Translations under genes and position numbers: made by a program
In this document: piece by piece, positions 38,301-44,308 of the stretch
Numbering within the stretch: the stretch's first letter is position 1
Layout of the letters: the number at the start of each line of letters is the position of its first letter
Assembly: GCA_947579665.1 (NCBI GenBank)
Contig: OX388350.1
Span: 42,503,393-42,567,392 of the forward strand
Direction: 5' to 3'
Length of the DNA: 64,000 bases
Origin: Sympetrum striolatum
Lineage: Eukaryota; Arthropoda; Insecta; Odonata; Libellulidae
Notes under the pieces: model-generated
The model's database searches: none
The model's input: only the letters and a program-made list of their open reading frames with translations
Told to the model about the DNA's origin: nothing

Positions 38301-41300
38301 CTGCAACATTTCGAAGTTTCTCTTTCATTTTAATGAGCATGTTAATTTTCAAGCAGGAAAGATTCATATCTGAGTTTTCGGAGTTGACGAACGAAAATTC
38401 CGACAGGAATGGAAGATTCTATTTTTTACTTTGGTTCGGTTTGTGACCGAATTACAAATTTTTAAAGTTAAATGAACGCATCATTTTAACAAGATTTGTT
38501 TTTGTTATTGCATTCCGTGTTGAATTTCATTCTTGTTTACACAAGAAAATACCTTTTTTCAAATTTTTCCTCGTTCAGACTTTTATCATTTGAAAAAGAA
38601 AGAATTTATGTGCTATAAATAAGAAAAAAGGAGTAATTTACATCTTCGGTTCTCCTGAGATTCACAGTGTCACCAGTAATTACACTCCCTTCGATTTACT
38701 GCATTTTTTTCTGCCGCATACTCCCTCTGAAGATAGCGAAGAGATTTATCTCTCTTGCTCTTCGGTGTGGCCTTATTATGTCATAGTGATTTTGAGTCGC
38801 GCCGGTCTTATCTGGATCCGATAATTGCATTTACCTATAGACGAAAATAACACTTTTTTGCCAATAAATCCTTGTATCGGGTTCATGAGCTCTTGCACGT
38901 AGTCTCTGATAGAGAATTTCATATCTGAGATTCGGCGGAGGTTGAAAAAGGTTTACTTTCGAAATATCTCACTACAGAAGCACAGCGTATATATACGACG
39001 CCATTTTGAGGCTTGTAATGGTTAGGTTAGTAGCCACTCGACAGTAAAAATCATATTAGTTGAAACGAAGCTTATTAAATAAAGTGTGTTATAGAATGCA
39101 AGTACGTCCGTGCTGTAAGTTTGAAGGCCCACGTCAATTTTAAATAAAAATTATTTGTCTACGATATTTTCGTTTGCATTTTATGAATTGCTCAATATTT
39201 GCTATAGATGAATAAAATAACCTTCTGGATATAAGATTATTTTTCTGCTCCATAATTTAATGCGCGTCAAAGTGAGTCTTCAGATAAAGATTATTCGATA
39301 AGAAAGTATAAAGAAGATAGTAACATTTTCATTTGAAAATACGATTTTTAAGCAGAACGTGTTATTTAAACTTTTATTGTGTACCTTTGAGTATCTCCTA
39401 ATTTTCATGGGAAGCGTTGTTACAATTTCTAAACTCTCGGAAGCTTCTCTGTGAATGGACCTCAACTTCACTAATTCATGGAATAGGTTCCTAGTAATGC
39501 TTCTACATGTATTTTCCTTGTGTAATAACCATTGAGAATTAAAAGAAGAGTATCGCCTCCATCATCTGAAACACTATAATTTTAAATTAAATATATGGCA
39601 ATTACTGACATTTGCCAAGCTATCACTGATGCACTTTATCATGTTATGAGTGTATGCCTATGAGAATTACTGTTACGGAAACTGCAGTTTATTAAAAAGA
39701 AAACGTCAACTCTTGTGCGATATCGTTTTAAGTGAAGTATTGACTTTGAAAAAGAATTTTTCTTTGAAATAATCGATCTTTTCATTTATTTACTACAATT
39801 AATATTATAGTAAACAGGTCGGTGTCGGAATAGATGATTACAGTATTAAATTTGGATGCCGTTGTGGATTTTAAATTGCATCTCAAACCTATTCCCTTCA
39901 AATCTCTGTTACAAAAATCTTGTTGAAAAGAATCTTCACATAATTGAGTGAGAATATTATCTTCAAATCTTTCGCATATGATTTCCTGAAATGTAAGTTT
40001 CTGTTGAGAACATGTCATCAGTTTCTGTCTTCTAGCATCAGAAAAGCTTTCTCACGATCAAAAAGAGGAAAGTATTGCAGAGATAAAAAAGTCTTTCCGC
40101 AGAGCATTACGTTTATGTTCTTAATATCTTTTGAGGGGAGCCTTGAGGCGAGTGTCTGAATATGACATCAAAGCAGAAAAAGTGGACGAGTTGCGTAATT
40201 CAACACGTTTCAAAGATGTCCTTAAAGAAAACACTCTCCGGTTAAAATTTCTAGCGATAAGCGTATTAGTAAGCTCCAGACTTGCTACAACCAATACATT
40301 TTAATCCAAAATTTTAGTTTTCATTCAGAGGTACTGATTTTCTTTATCTGAGGTTATGACGATTATGATCCCGTAATTTAGGGCAGAGATACAACTTGTT
40401 TTAACACATCGTGCTATGATGTTTAAAGAGAAGCTTACATGACTCGAAAGTTGTTGATTGTGCAAGATATAGAAACAAATCCATCCACAAATATCTACTA
40501 CCACTTCTTGTTCAATTGTTTTCCGCGTCTTTAGGCCAAAGTTCGAAGCTTCACTTACGTAAATGTTGCGGAAGGTAGGAGTGTGAAGCTAAGTTTGATG
40601 AATAAAGTAGTCTTAAGAAGCTACGTTAATTATCCTACTGTTAAGGAGTCTCTACGGTCACATTACCGTAAATATTAGTTAGTCTGAAATTCCGATTTTG
40701 TCCATCTACAGTAAAATTTCGGATGGTTCCCCGGAAATACTGAAATTAGAGGTGAGGTAGCTTATATTTTCCAACAAGCTTCCCTCAATTTTCTAACCTA
40801 AGCTTTGACGACTAAATTGAAAAAAAAATGATTTATATTACATTTAATGTAAAAAATATGACGCACTTTAAGCATTGTTGTATTAAAAAAACTAAAAAAA
40901 CGATTTCCGATTACTTTTATTATAATAATAATATGTAATTATTCAAGACTACATGGGAGTTAATGCGGTTACCAGCAGTCGAAAGCTTGCACTTCCCTTG
41001 TTTATCTTGATAGTTTTTCGCAAACAAACAGAGGGCCTTGTGGAGCGAAGAAATAAGGGGTATCAATGAGAAGTAGAGAATCTTAGAGCCGCACTGTTAT
41101 AATAAGCATATATCCTTTGTTGTTTGCGGAACTTCCAGGGCCTAAATTCCCATATTTCCCTCCCGGCTCGCCCCGTAGGGCACGCCTCCCTCCGGATGGC
41201 ACTTTTCCTCCTGACCCACTTCCAGAAGCGCACTTTTCGCGGTTGTTTACTCACCGTCACTCCCGAGTCCAGCAAGTTCTTGGCTATGCATTGTCCAATC

Positions 41301-41347
41301 CCTCCGACTCCTCCGGTGAGGAAAGCAACCTTCCCTTTCAGAGACAT
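8249..41347 (-). CDS. SDR-A: NAD-dependent 15-hydroxyprostaglandin dehydrogenase-like protein, complete, six exons
   Basis: CDS = complement join of 41255-41347, 15775-15898, 14808-14914, 12189-12362, 8884-9041 and 8249-8387: 795 nt, 264 aa (human 15-PGDH is 266). All junctions are GT-AG and phases agree. Classical SDR features are intact: TGGVGGIG at residues 11-18 (cofactor loop), Asp36 at the end of beta 2 (NAD rather than NADP), NNAG at 90-93, Asn107, Ser138, Tyr151 and Lys155 (YTATK). These match the human 15-PGDH numbering exactly. The C terminus carries VVEGGEPAYE, shared with the neighbouring paralogues. Such enzymes oxidise hydroxyl groups of lipids in the cytosol; the insect substrate cannot be read from sequence, and residue 148 is Thr where the human enzyme has Gln. 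The start is the ATG at 41345-41347, giving MSLKGKV and an exon equal in length to exon 1 of SDR-B. The in-frame upstream codons run to a TTG, not an ATG. Intron 1 is 25,356 bp and rich in transposons. The exon 1 to exon 2 join rests on phase and homology and should be confirmed by RNA. Confidence 0.88.
8884..9041 (-). CDS. SDR-A exon 5
   Basis: 158 nt, acceptor TTCTTACAG, donor GTAAGC at 8878-8883. It encodes YPHLYEKTGVKVIAFCPGLT, the beta-6 strand and PG motif of SDRs that contacts the cofactor nicotinamide side, then a 20-odd residue substrate-loop segment. It starts in phase 0 and ends after two bases of a Lys codon. It is 15 nt (five codons) longer than SDR-B exon 5, so the substrate-binding loop differs in length. 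Confidence 0.9.
9042..12188 (-). other. SDR-A intron 4
   Basis: About 3.1 kb of AT-rich intron. It holds the 335-bp terminal-inverted-repeat element at 10322-10656 and a short TTA run near 9150-9170. Beyond those I see no coding signal; the small open frames on both strands have no recognisable motifs. Confidence 0.7.
10322..10656. mobile_element. non-autonomous DNA transposon with about 30-bp terminal inverted repeats
   Basis: The left end at 10322 starts TACCGTATTTGACGGCATAT and continues AAGATGCACC. The right end, reverse-complemented from 10656, gives the same 30 bases with one mismatch. The interior (about 275 bp) has no open frame of note. The flanks suggest a TA target duplication, but the exact boundary is uncertain by two bases. 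The superfamily is not assigned; Tc1/mariner-like is one option. A second internal ATATAAGATGCA copy lies near 10580. Confidence 0.75.
12189..12362 (-). CDS. SDR-A exon 4 (catalytic exon)
   Basis: 174 nt, phase 0 at both ends, acceptor TTTTTATAG at 12363-12365, donor GTAAGT at 12183-12188. It encodes residues 109-166, including NTASILGL (Ser138) and the PVYTATK motif (Tyr151, Lys155), so it carries the catalytic Ser-Tyr-Lys set. Same length as SDR-B exon 4. Confidence 0.92.
12596..12676 (-). mobile_element. 77-bp Tc1/mariner-type hairpin MITE, copy 1
   Basis: TA-flanked element of exactly 77 bp (12598-12674). The arm on this strand is CACTCCTGGCCAAAATTAAC followed by GCAGCACC, and the opposite arm repeats it inverted with a few mismatches. 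It is in opposite orientation to the copies at 55016 and 62084. CAG-type ends beside TA and a CCAAAATTAA core suit Tc1/mariner termini. It is too short to encode anything and must depend on a transposase in trans. Confidence 0.85.
13624..13871 (-). mobile_element. tRNA-derived SINE with 20-bp target-site duplication
   Basis: Body 13644-13851 on the minus strand. Its head has a pol III A-box-like GGTGGCCGAGTGG and a B box GGTTCGAATCC within CCCGGGTTCGAATCCCGG, then a unique body beginning GGGAATGGTCGT. The flanking direct repeats are TATGACTATTATTTTTAATT (13624-13643) and the same with one mismatch (13852-13871), the expected footprint of LINE-mediated insertion. A diverged relative is at 61281-61405. 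It is not a functional tRNA gene: the acceptor stem does not close. Confidence 0.85.
14808..14914 (-). CDS. SDR-A exon 3
   Basis: 107 nt, acceptor CATTTCAG (14915-14917 as CTG on plus), donor GTAATT at 14802-14807. It supplies the last two bases of Ala73, then AFKEAVEKYSRVDYMFNNAG and ends IDINL at residue 108, covering the structural NNAG motif and Asn107. Same length and phases as SDR-B exon 3. Confidence 0.9.
15206..15236. repeat. perfect 14-bp hairpin
   Basis: CTTTTCTTCATCAT (15206-15219), a three-base TTT loop, then ATGATGAAGAAAAG (15223-15236). It lies in SDR-A intron 2, about 65 bp from a larger inverted repeat. No function assigned. Confidence 0.7.
15300..15412. repeat. nested inverted repeat (foldback, probable MITE remnant)
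   Basis: The outer arms are AAAGTCTTTACTGCATAACT running into CGTACAAAAATCACAA, and the inverted copy TTGTGGTTTTTGTACAAG then TTTTGCAGTAAAGACTC. Inside is a perfect 20-bp stem, CTTGTACAAAAACCACAATA (15347-15366) against 15374-15393, with a 7-nt loop. The inner stem looks like a secondary inverted duplication of the left arm. Confidence 0.7.
15775..15898 (-). CDS. SDR-A exon 2
   Basis: 124 nt, acceptor ACTCACAG (15899-15901), donor GTAAGG at 15769-15774. It encodes VVIFDLNKARGEEMQKKLEA, with Asp36 that favours NAD, then HFISGSVTKKEDIE and the first base of Ala73. Same length as SDR-B exon 2. Confidence 0.9.
20290..20840 (+). mobile_element. decayed LINE 3' fragment
   Basis: Plus-strand translation gives IYQTRTKNGIHVGKNTNRIE, then an in-frame stop and a frameshift, then AFHAGVKLFNKLPKLIK, TKVFKRKLKQLF and FYSVNEYLDY to a TGA at 20584-20586. 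These are typical of the C-terminal end of insect non-LTR retrotransposon ORF2 proteins. An AT-rich 3' UTR follows. It is 5' truncated and coding-dead. Confidence 0.8.
22058..22772 (+). mobile_element. 5'-truncated LINE 3' end, second family
   Basis: Plus strand: GVQRKAARYVVGKHKKTESV, LAGMYKAWNSAEGWGEL, then an in-frame TAA, then FVNRGIREWNALPGE and KNVKTFKNKLKSAYTF to a stop. This is the extreme C terminus of an ORF2 reverse transcriptase of Jockey-type LINEs. A long 3' UTR follows, ending GGCCTGATGGCTTAATCGCA and an AAATAAATAAATAAG tail at about 22758-22772. The same 3' tail recurs inverted at 43115-43200. It carries at least one stop plus a frame change and is not functional. Confidence 0.82.
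22505..22612 (+). repeat. short tandem repeat in the LINE 3' UTR
   Basis: Three imperfect units beginning TGTAATATTAATGTT at 22505, 22543 and 22583, with a period of 38-40 bp, inside the 3' UTR of the LINE fragment at 22058-22772. Confidence 0.7.
22923..23666 (+). CDS. LINE ORF1 protein (coiled coil plus RNA-binding type)
   Basis: 247 aa from the ATG at 22923 (MPRGSKVVVSEAVS); an upstream in-frame GTG at 22854 is unlikely as a eukaryotic start. Residues about 20-100 are rich in Lys, Glu and Leu with heptad-like spacing (VKEEVRKEM, LKKLREQVEEQGRQLDALEQ), suggesting a coiled coil. The stretch YSRRNCLLIHGLPE that follows, and the later SHRIGQ, LIVKFISYADREVVWRNKKA segments, fit the RRM-like ORF1 proteins of L1/CR1/L2-type LINEs. 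Such proteins bind the element RNA as an RNP. GC content is higher than in the flanking intron. Confidence 0.8.
   Translation: MPRGSKVVVSEAVSIAEIVEESISPKILDAVKEEVRKEMSNSKGKDVDINAIQAKVLESLREAILNRVDTELKKLREQVEEQGRQLDALEQYSRRNCLLIHGLPEIDREVPINLAVKFFEDKLGVKIPVNCIDRSHRIGQWHRNSKRNRPLIVKFISYADREVVWRNKKALKTTGFLITESLTRYRKRLLDEAKDSFGRENVWTFDGRVMVLGPNETKYTATTLQDIDRIKQTIDKPRSRLISTPAS
23943..27035 (+). CDS. LINE ORF2: endonuclease-reverse transcriptase
   Basis: 1030 aa from ATG 23943 with no internal stop. The apurinic-type endonuclease spans roughly residues 97-310: HINAQS (Asn103), GVSESW (Glu130), IIMGDFNTN (Asp236, Asn238) and ISAHDLI (Ser301, His303). The reverse transcriptase spans roughly 525-800: GIDGIPIQF, PIPKVN, DFRPISILP, FQSGFRRHHSTSTAL, LALIDLSKAFDSV (Asp658), GVPQGSTIGPLLFSLYL and the catalytic YADD at 745-748. 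The C-terminal part shows AFNHAIKFIFNAKKSD and related LINE features. The SGFRRHHST motif and the domain order place it in the Jockey/CR1 group; the exact clade needs a tree. It cuts target DNA and copies the RNA at the nick. All visible catalytic residues are present, although the usual SDH of the endonuclease reads SAH. Confidence 0.9.
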   Translation: MNTYNSQNIPTHIQTCQKQALSPPGVSYLTPLATQFFPTKRSDSLNPNACSFFPNSHVLTVSLIESPSHCTTSSQTNDLCTASESLRKIASLHKRSLMAVHINAQSIVAHLDEIKLIGTVNDIDIIGVSESWLKPNISSSLVNIPNFKLVRNDRIGKRGGGVCVYLRNDLQHKLISHSQPNYCGRPEFIMLEINHKRKKLLYCVIYKPPKIGYLTDIEEALSDILHLYDDVIIMGDFNTNLCVNSAESKQLKLVFNSMNFHILSSDPTFFTNHSASLLDLILVSNRGKVLNHGQISAPGISAHDLIYINYATRLKRNTPKLITYRNINNMNLNALHDSISYLPLDDIYLISDVDGKVELLNTIFTELISEHAPLLTKRVKNQPTPWISDSILSLMRRRDKALSYYKQSKLLSDFEEFKSLRNKVKRAIRNAKAKFAKELLKISSGKSLWKGLSKLGIGKSKDSLHHNLTPDDLNEHFVNNYTKITPNELHESLLSISRLTPLTKSEFKFKPLSISEVKSSLLAIKSNATGIDGIPIQFIHKILYAFLPYITHIFNSSLSQGIFPSQWKTSVIHPIPKVNTPHNANDFRPISILPSLSKGLERLVHQQLTKFLSENNLFDPFQSGFRRHHSTSTALTKVTDDIKIAMDSKKITFLALIDLSKAFDSVEIDLLLAKLKRFNLSHSTLSWFSSYLVNRSQTCFTNDSYSSILVNNHGVPQGSTIGPLLFSLYLQDLSSHLNHTSYHLYADDLQIYLSTEPKNSLEAIQLMNNDISLLHSWLHSLALKINPSKSQAIIFGYPKTLSNISITTLPRIKIENTEIDYSSSVNNLGVKLDQSFTWIPQASAVCKKSYSTIHSMKRLRHILPLQLKKLLVQALVFPIFDYSDTLINEANKAVTSKLDRAFNHAIKFIFNAKKSDHVTPLFKELKWLRLHSRRKLHTLNLVHKVLNKSCPSYFINYFTNLNNSKLLGTRPSGKLSIPVHKTDICSKTFLVLGAKYWNAYTHSKSAQSSFPTFKRDITDRLFNSEHQLSF
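27705..28706. other. AT-rich intron segment, no gene seen
   Basis: Between the LINE tail and the first palindrome. It contains a small GTTAGGTAG repeat near 27785-27805 and nothing else recognised. Confidence 0.5.
28707..28754. repeat. perfect 48-bp palindrome without spacer
   Basis: The half AAACGGAGGACTGATATTTG plus TTTA is followed at once by its exact reverse complement; all 24 pairs match. It lies in SDR-A intron 1, 47 bp before a second longer palindrome. Perfect spacer-less palindromes this long are unstable and uncommon. Confidence 0.9.
28801..28898. repeat. 98-bp near-perfect palindrome
   Basis: The left arm begins ATCATCAGGTAATTTTAAAA and runs through a pyrimidine-rich CTCTCCCTTTCCC stretch to a central TATATATA. 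The right arm mirrors it to ACCTGATGAT at 28898 with only a few mismatches. Probably a foldback MITE or a hairpin-forming insertion. Confidence 0.85.
29215..29652 (-). CDS. uncertain 145-aa open frame in a GC-richer island
   Basis: Open from ATG at 29650-29652 to a stop at 29215-29217. The sequence is rich in Ser, Pro, Asn and Arg (for example PPARHNPRPRALNLSLNY). I recognise no domain, signal peptide or membrane segment. The stretch 29270-29660 is clearly less AT-rich than its neighbourhood, which makes the open frame more likely by chance and also hints at different origin. It lies in SDR-A intron 1 on the same strand. It could be a spliced-out cryptic exon, a repeat remnant or an unrelated small gene; most likely not a real protein. 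Confidence 0.15.
   Translation of the reverse strand: MGDINNEFRTSTYSHKSSPYVSYLLAAIRVNAPISPASRYLRPPARHNPRPRALNLSLNYLAAHASNYGDFYYSETPISQSPFPNSDFGRKRYNPRLVQKVLDSWTHSQAFLPSMLASLVNIQSGPCKSSFLTFIYLSYFAIIYK
31394..31590. mobile_element. 197-bp foldback element (MITE-like) with arms of about 85 bp
   Basis: The left arm begins GTAAAATGAAGGGAAGAGAG and runs through TTTTTCCACAATTTTTTGTT and AATCACGACCCGTTTCAACG to about 31480. The right arm (about 31503-31590) is its reverse complement at roughly 85-90 percent identity. The arms share the ACCGGTTTCGAC...ATCTTC motif with a diverged foldback at 44655-44795. Confidence 0.8.
33382..33480 (+). repeat. dispersed repeat, copy 1
   Basis: The stretch from GTATTTTGAAAATTCGA through AGTGAAAT and CTCACGAAATTTCGC recurs with moderate divergence at 34262-34370. 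Both copies lie near AAGACGACC words (33473, 33535, 34217), so they may belong to one decayed transposon family. Confidence 0.5.
33597..33720 (-). mobile_element. LINE 3' tail fragment, minus orientation
   Basis: Read on the minus strand, it has GATGGGACTAAAAAGTCCCA, then CAACTTCGCCAAATAAAGTC, then CCTTGTATGTATGTATGTAT. The hairpin, AATAAA word and (ATGT)n tail are typical of short 3' ends left by truncated non-LTR retrotransposons in insects. No coding part is left. Confidence 0.55.
33806..33838 (+). repeat. perfect 14-bp hairpin followed by a T run
   Basis: TTTTATTTCCGTGC (33806-33819), loop ATCTG, then GCACGGAAATAAAA (33825-33838), followed by an uninterrupted run of T to about 33851. The layout recalls a terminator but sits in an intron of a eukaryotic gene, so no such role is claimed. 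Confidence 0.6.
34262..34370 (+). repeat. dispersed repeat, copy 2
   Basis: Related to 33382-33480: it shares GGTATTTTGAAAATTCGA, CAAGTGAAA and AGTCACGAAATTTTCCG. It is preceded at 34216 by AAGACGACCCCGGATC, whose core also occurs at 33535 beside the first copy. Confidence 0.5.
38220..38310 (-). mobile_element. possible tRNA-derived SINE fragment
   Basis: The minus strand has ATCCCGGGTTCGATTCTGTC, a good pol III B box (GGTTCGATTC) with partial T-arm pairing, about 30 nt after GCGTAAAAGGCGAAGTGAAT. No clear A box and no acceptor stem closure, so it is not a tRNA gene. SINE assignment is tentative. Confidence 0.35.
41255..41347 (-). CDS. SDR-A exon 1 (start)
   Basis: 93 nt coding, 31 codons, from ATG 41345-41347 to donor GTGAGT at 41249-41254. 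It encodes MSLKGKVAFLTGGVGGIGQC and IAKNLLDSGVT: the first beta strand and the TGxxxGxG cofactor loop. It ends in phase 0, matching exon 2, and has the same length as SDR-B exon 1. The -3 base is T, a weak initiation context. Confidence 0.85.
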
Positions 41348-41800
41348 TGAGGACTCGGTAACAGTGGCTGGGAGGAGGTGTTCCTTCGGCAAAACCGCGG
41401 CGATGAGTGAGGCACCTGTTCTTTCACCTCAAGGCGCTGAGAAAACTTCAAGGTCTCGCAATGGTATCTTATCTTTAAAGACACATCGATGGCTACCGCT
41501 CCTTGCCGACGAATGGGAGACGCGATGTTACGACACGATGACAGATCTGCGCTTTGCTAGACGACAGCCTTGGGTTATAATTTGGACACTCGTTCGCATC
41601 CATCGCCGCAAGGACGGATTTATCTGCTCCAGACGGAGATGGCGGCCTTCAATTTTGGTTCTCCTTCCGATGCGGTTTTGGTCTGTTTCCAAAATCGATG
41701 GCAAAAAGGTCTCAGGTCTTCGATTTGGTCCGGAAGCCTCCTCCGGTGTGCTTCTACATCTCTAGTTTCGTGGTGCTCCATAGGGGGCATCGAACCGTAA
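41348..41800 (-). promoter_or_regulatory. SDR-A 5' UTR and promoter region, GC-richer
   Basis: The stretch 41120-41800, covering exon 1 and the sequence upstream of it, is visibly richer in G, C and CpG than the introns. It probably holds the 5' UTR and the core promoter. No TATA box or initiator could be fixed with confidence. The long plus-strand open frame here is antisense to exon 1 and begins with TTG; I treat it as a by-product of base composition. Confidence 0.4.
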
Positions 41801-41964
41801 AATGTTTTGCTTCGGTTTCACTATGCGGCTCAATGGAAAAACTTAAATTATGGTTCGGTTCTAAAGTACTCTGTTAAACATCCTCGCAACGATTCAAGGC
41901 GGTACTTTTCTCACTGAGCGTTAAATCATATTTCCTTCCGAACGTGTTTTATTAGGTGTGGCTT

Positions 41965-42191
41965 TACGCGATGGAAAATGAAGGAGAAAAAGTCTGCCGT
42001 AGCCGGGAATCGAACTCCCGATTGCCGGTCGATTGCTCTAACCACTAAGCTACCAGGGCAGCACAATCTCCACTTCATTTCCAAGGGCTATGATGGAGAA
42101 GAAGTGTGGTGGAGGGAAGTTTATTTATTGGGAGACCCGGGTTCGATCCCCGGCTACGGCAGACTTTTTCTCCTTCATTTTCCATCGCGTA
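41965..42191. mobile_element. 227-bp foldback element with perfect 43-bp arms and tRNA-like ends
   Basis: The left arm 41965-42007 (TACGCGATGGAAAATGAAGG ... GTAGCCGGG) and right arm 42149-42191 are exact reverse complements. Each arm contains the acceptor-side 3' end of a tRNA-like sequence (CCCGGCTACGGCA). The right side reads GGGTTCGATCCCCGGCTACG and the left, on the minus strand, is a nearly full tRNA-like unit. The outer flanks continue as weaker inverted similarity (TTTATTA). It sits about 620 bp upstream of the SDR-A start codon, between SDR-B and SDR-A. Confidence 0.85.
41995..42060 (-). pseudogene. tRNA-like pseudogene inside the foldback
   Basis: 66 nt on the minus strand: TGCCCTGG, A box TAGCTTAGTGGTTAG, an anticodon-like arm with loop CCGGCAA (would read GGC), then AGTTCGATTCC as B box and CTACGGCA. 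The acceptor stem pairs over only about four bases and position 33 is not T. It therefore looks like a SINE head or tRNA-derived pol III promoter rather than a working tRNA. Confidence 0.6.
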
Positions 42192-44172
42192 ACTTAATAA
42201 AGCATGTGTAATCATGCGAATCTTCTTAGTTTTTCTTTAGGTGTAGCTTGTTTGATTCGAAGTAAATTACATCGTATTAAATTTTAATTGCAATCTAAAT
42301 AGTAAATAGTTTTCATTTACCCTAGGCATCGTTGCATTGATTAAAAGCAGTAATTCCCCAACCGACCGTTAAATCTTATTTCCTTTCGAAAGTGTTTTAT
42401 TGCGAGCAGCTTTTCAAAATCAATTTAAATTATGTTAAATTTTATAATAAAATTGTAAAGCACTCTCCGGAAGGTGTTCTAACTTCAAGTCCCAGTCATC
42501 AATATTTTTCACTTCTTGTATATCCTTGGGTTACGTTGCACACTTTCTTGTGCTAAGTAGAAATCCAATGCCATTTTATTTGCAATTTGCTAACACGTTT
42601 TATACATTTTCCTCAATTTTCATTCAGACTATATACAATGGTAATATATCGCGATAAATATTAGTGTTTGATCTCGCATAGGTTCATGATATTTATTTTC
42701 CGCATCGGGTTCGATTTTAGATACAGGTTTTTCAGCTTCGGTTTCCGGTTCATTTCCGGTTTATTCCCTGTTCGTTTCCGGTTCAATGTCCTGGCGCCGG
42801 AAGATATGTCCACGGAAGTTTCCATCGGTGAGACCATACCCTTATAGTTAATTAAAAGAAACATCCCAGTCTTGTTATTAACAAATTTCTTTGGAGACTT
42901 CTCTATTTTAGGCTTTTCTGATGCATGACATAGTAACTGCAAAGAGGACCCTCGAGAAATATGGAAATTCCATTCTGAGGTATAAAAATAGCCAATAACT
43001 CGTTATTGTAAACTTTTAATAGTGCATTTTCACGACAAACACCGATAAATTTCCCTATACCATATCGAGAAATTACTATATTTTCTTATTTGAAATATTT
43101 TGGGTCTGAAACGAATATTTATTTATTTATTCAAATTACGCCGCAATTAGGCCATCAGGACTGGTGGCAGCGGTACAGGCCTGGTGCAGCGGTTGAATAT
43201 GAACCTTAACACCTAAGGATTAAAAAGGAATTGGATCCCTTTGACTTTTTATGATTGTTTTTGAATGCGTCAATTTTATAAATGTCGAAAGGAATAGTTG
43301 TACCAAATTTGATGATATGTTGAAAAAATTAGTTTTGTCTTTTGATTCAAATACACTTCACTTACCTTTGTTTCCTTTTACTTGTAACTTCCCCGTCATG
43401 TATGATAAACAAACGAGTTTCGCACTGTATACAGTAATAACCGAGGATGATAGAGAAGCTTCTACGGAAAGTTTAATGACATTTCCCGCTGTTCCTAAAA
43501 ATGCATACTCTATGACACCCGCAAGACTTGCTCCTTGAATTTTATAGATCGTTCATAATCAATGTAATCTGAATATTCCTGTAAGAAGAGATCCTTGAAG
43601 TTGCTTGGAATTTTGCGAATCATGCATTTGTTTCTTATCAAGTATGTTTATGAACGTATTTAACATTAAGAGGATGTAAGACCCAAAGTGAGAGGAATGA
43701 AATATTACGTCCCTGAATTGCATTATAATGCGGATTATCAAATATACGAGTTTTCTTATCTTTGTGTTAACGTTTTCTTGACTTGCGCAGCTACGCAATT
43801 ACTGATCCAGAGAATCATTGAGATGTGAGAAAGCAGGGCGGCTGACCTTTTCAGAGGAGAAACTCAGTATTGCACAAATGAGTGCAAGTAACATTTGCGT
43901 AACTCTTGATCTGTTTGTATATACATACCTGCAACATTGGATTTTTTTCGGAAAATTAAGGAAAGCTTTGCATACCCTTCCTTAGAAAGAATGCTTCCCT
44001 ATCATATTGACAAGTCATTTGTCGTGATGTCAACAAAACATTTAATAGATTTATAAATAATATGTACATATTTGAGGGTAAAAAACATAGAAGTTTGTAA
44101 AACCGTTAAATGTAGATTAGAGAAGGTAAGTTACAGACTAATAGGTGTTTAAATTTCTAAAATGTACGTTTC
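42192..44172. other. intergenic region between SDR-B and SDR-A
   Basis: AT-rich. It contains the inverted LINE tail at 43115-43200. A variant ATTAAA (minus strand, 44041-44046) lies 130 nt past the SDR-B stop and is a possible poly(A) signal. A GGTTTCCGGTTCATTTCCGG-type cluster of TTCCGGTT words lies near 42735-42785. No gene recognised. Confidence 0.5.
43115..43200 (-). mobile_element. LINE 3' tail, same family as 22058-22772
   Basis: On the minus strand: CGCTGCCACCAGTCCTGATG, then GCCTAATTGCGGCGTAATTT, then GAATAAATAAATAAAT. This closely matches the tail at about 22712-22772. Heavily 5' truncated. Confidence 0.75.
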
Positions 44173-44308
44173 CTATGGGATTCTTCGGCAAGAAGAGTAT
44201 TCCGGTTGTATGATTTCATAGACTTCATCCCCGTTCTCAACCACCCACACACTTCCATTTGAGGCTTTTGAAATCAGCTCCATAACTGCAGTTGCAACGC
44301 ATTGGCTC
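44173..44308 (-). CDS. SDR-B exon 6 (terminal)
   Basis: 136 nt, acceptor TTCTTTACAG at 44309-44311. It completes the Met codon AT|G, then SQCVATAVMELISKASNGSV, WVVENGDEVYEIIQPEYSSC and RRIP to TAG at 44173-44175. Same length as the SDR-C terminal exon. Confidence 0.9.

Larger units (their letters stand above)
15899..41254 (-). other. SDR-A intron 1 (25.4 kb, transposon-rich)
   Basis: This interval joins SDR-A exon 1 to exon 2 on the minus strand. No further SDR exon is seen inside. It contains LINE relics (20290-20840, 22058-22772, 33597-33720), one full LINE (22773-27704), palindromes (28707-28754, 28801-28898, 31394-31590), a repeat pair (33382-33480 and 34262-34370), a hairpin (33806-33838) and a SINE-like piece (38220-38310). 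In 15899-20289, 29653-31393 and 34371-38219 and 38311-41254 I see only AT-rich sequence and short unconvincing open frames. Near 18040-18075 there is TATAGTATATAG-type low complexity. Confidence 0.75.

Noticed and set aside
38117..38446. 109-codon plus-strand open frame
   Set aside because: Overlaps a tRNA-like B box region and has no recognisable protein features beyond a hydrophobic stretch.
15899..41254. CRISPR-like or operon-like organisation
   Set aside because: No regularly spaced direct repeats; the genes have spliceosomal introns, so the DNA is eukaryotic nuclear.
41348..41392. Upstream in-frame extension of SDR-A (LPKEHLLPATVTESS)
   Set aside because: No ATG; the frame opens from TTG. 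The downstream ATG gives the same exon length and residue numbering as SDR-B and human 15-PGDH.
41124..41765. 213-codon plus-strand open frame over SDR-A exon 1
   Set aside because: Begins with TTG, lies antisense to a well-supported coding exon, and arises in a GC-rich stretch where stops are rare. No domain seen.
41995..42060. Functional tRNA gene
   Set aside because: The acceptor stem pairs poorly, the position before the anticodon is not T, and it is embedded in a foldback repeat.
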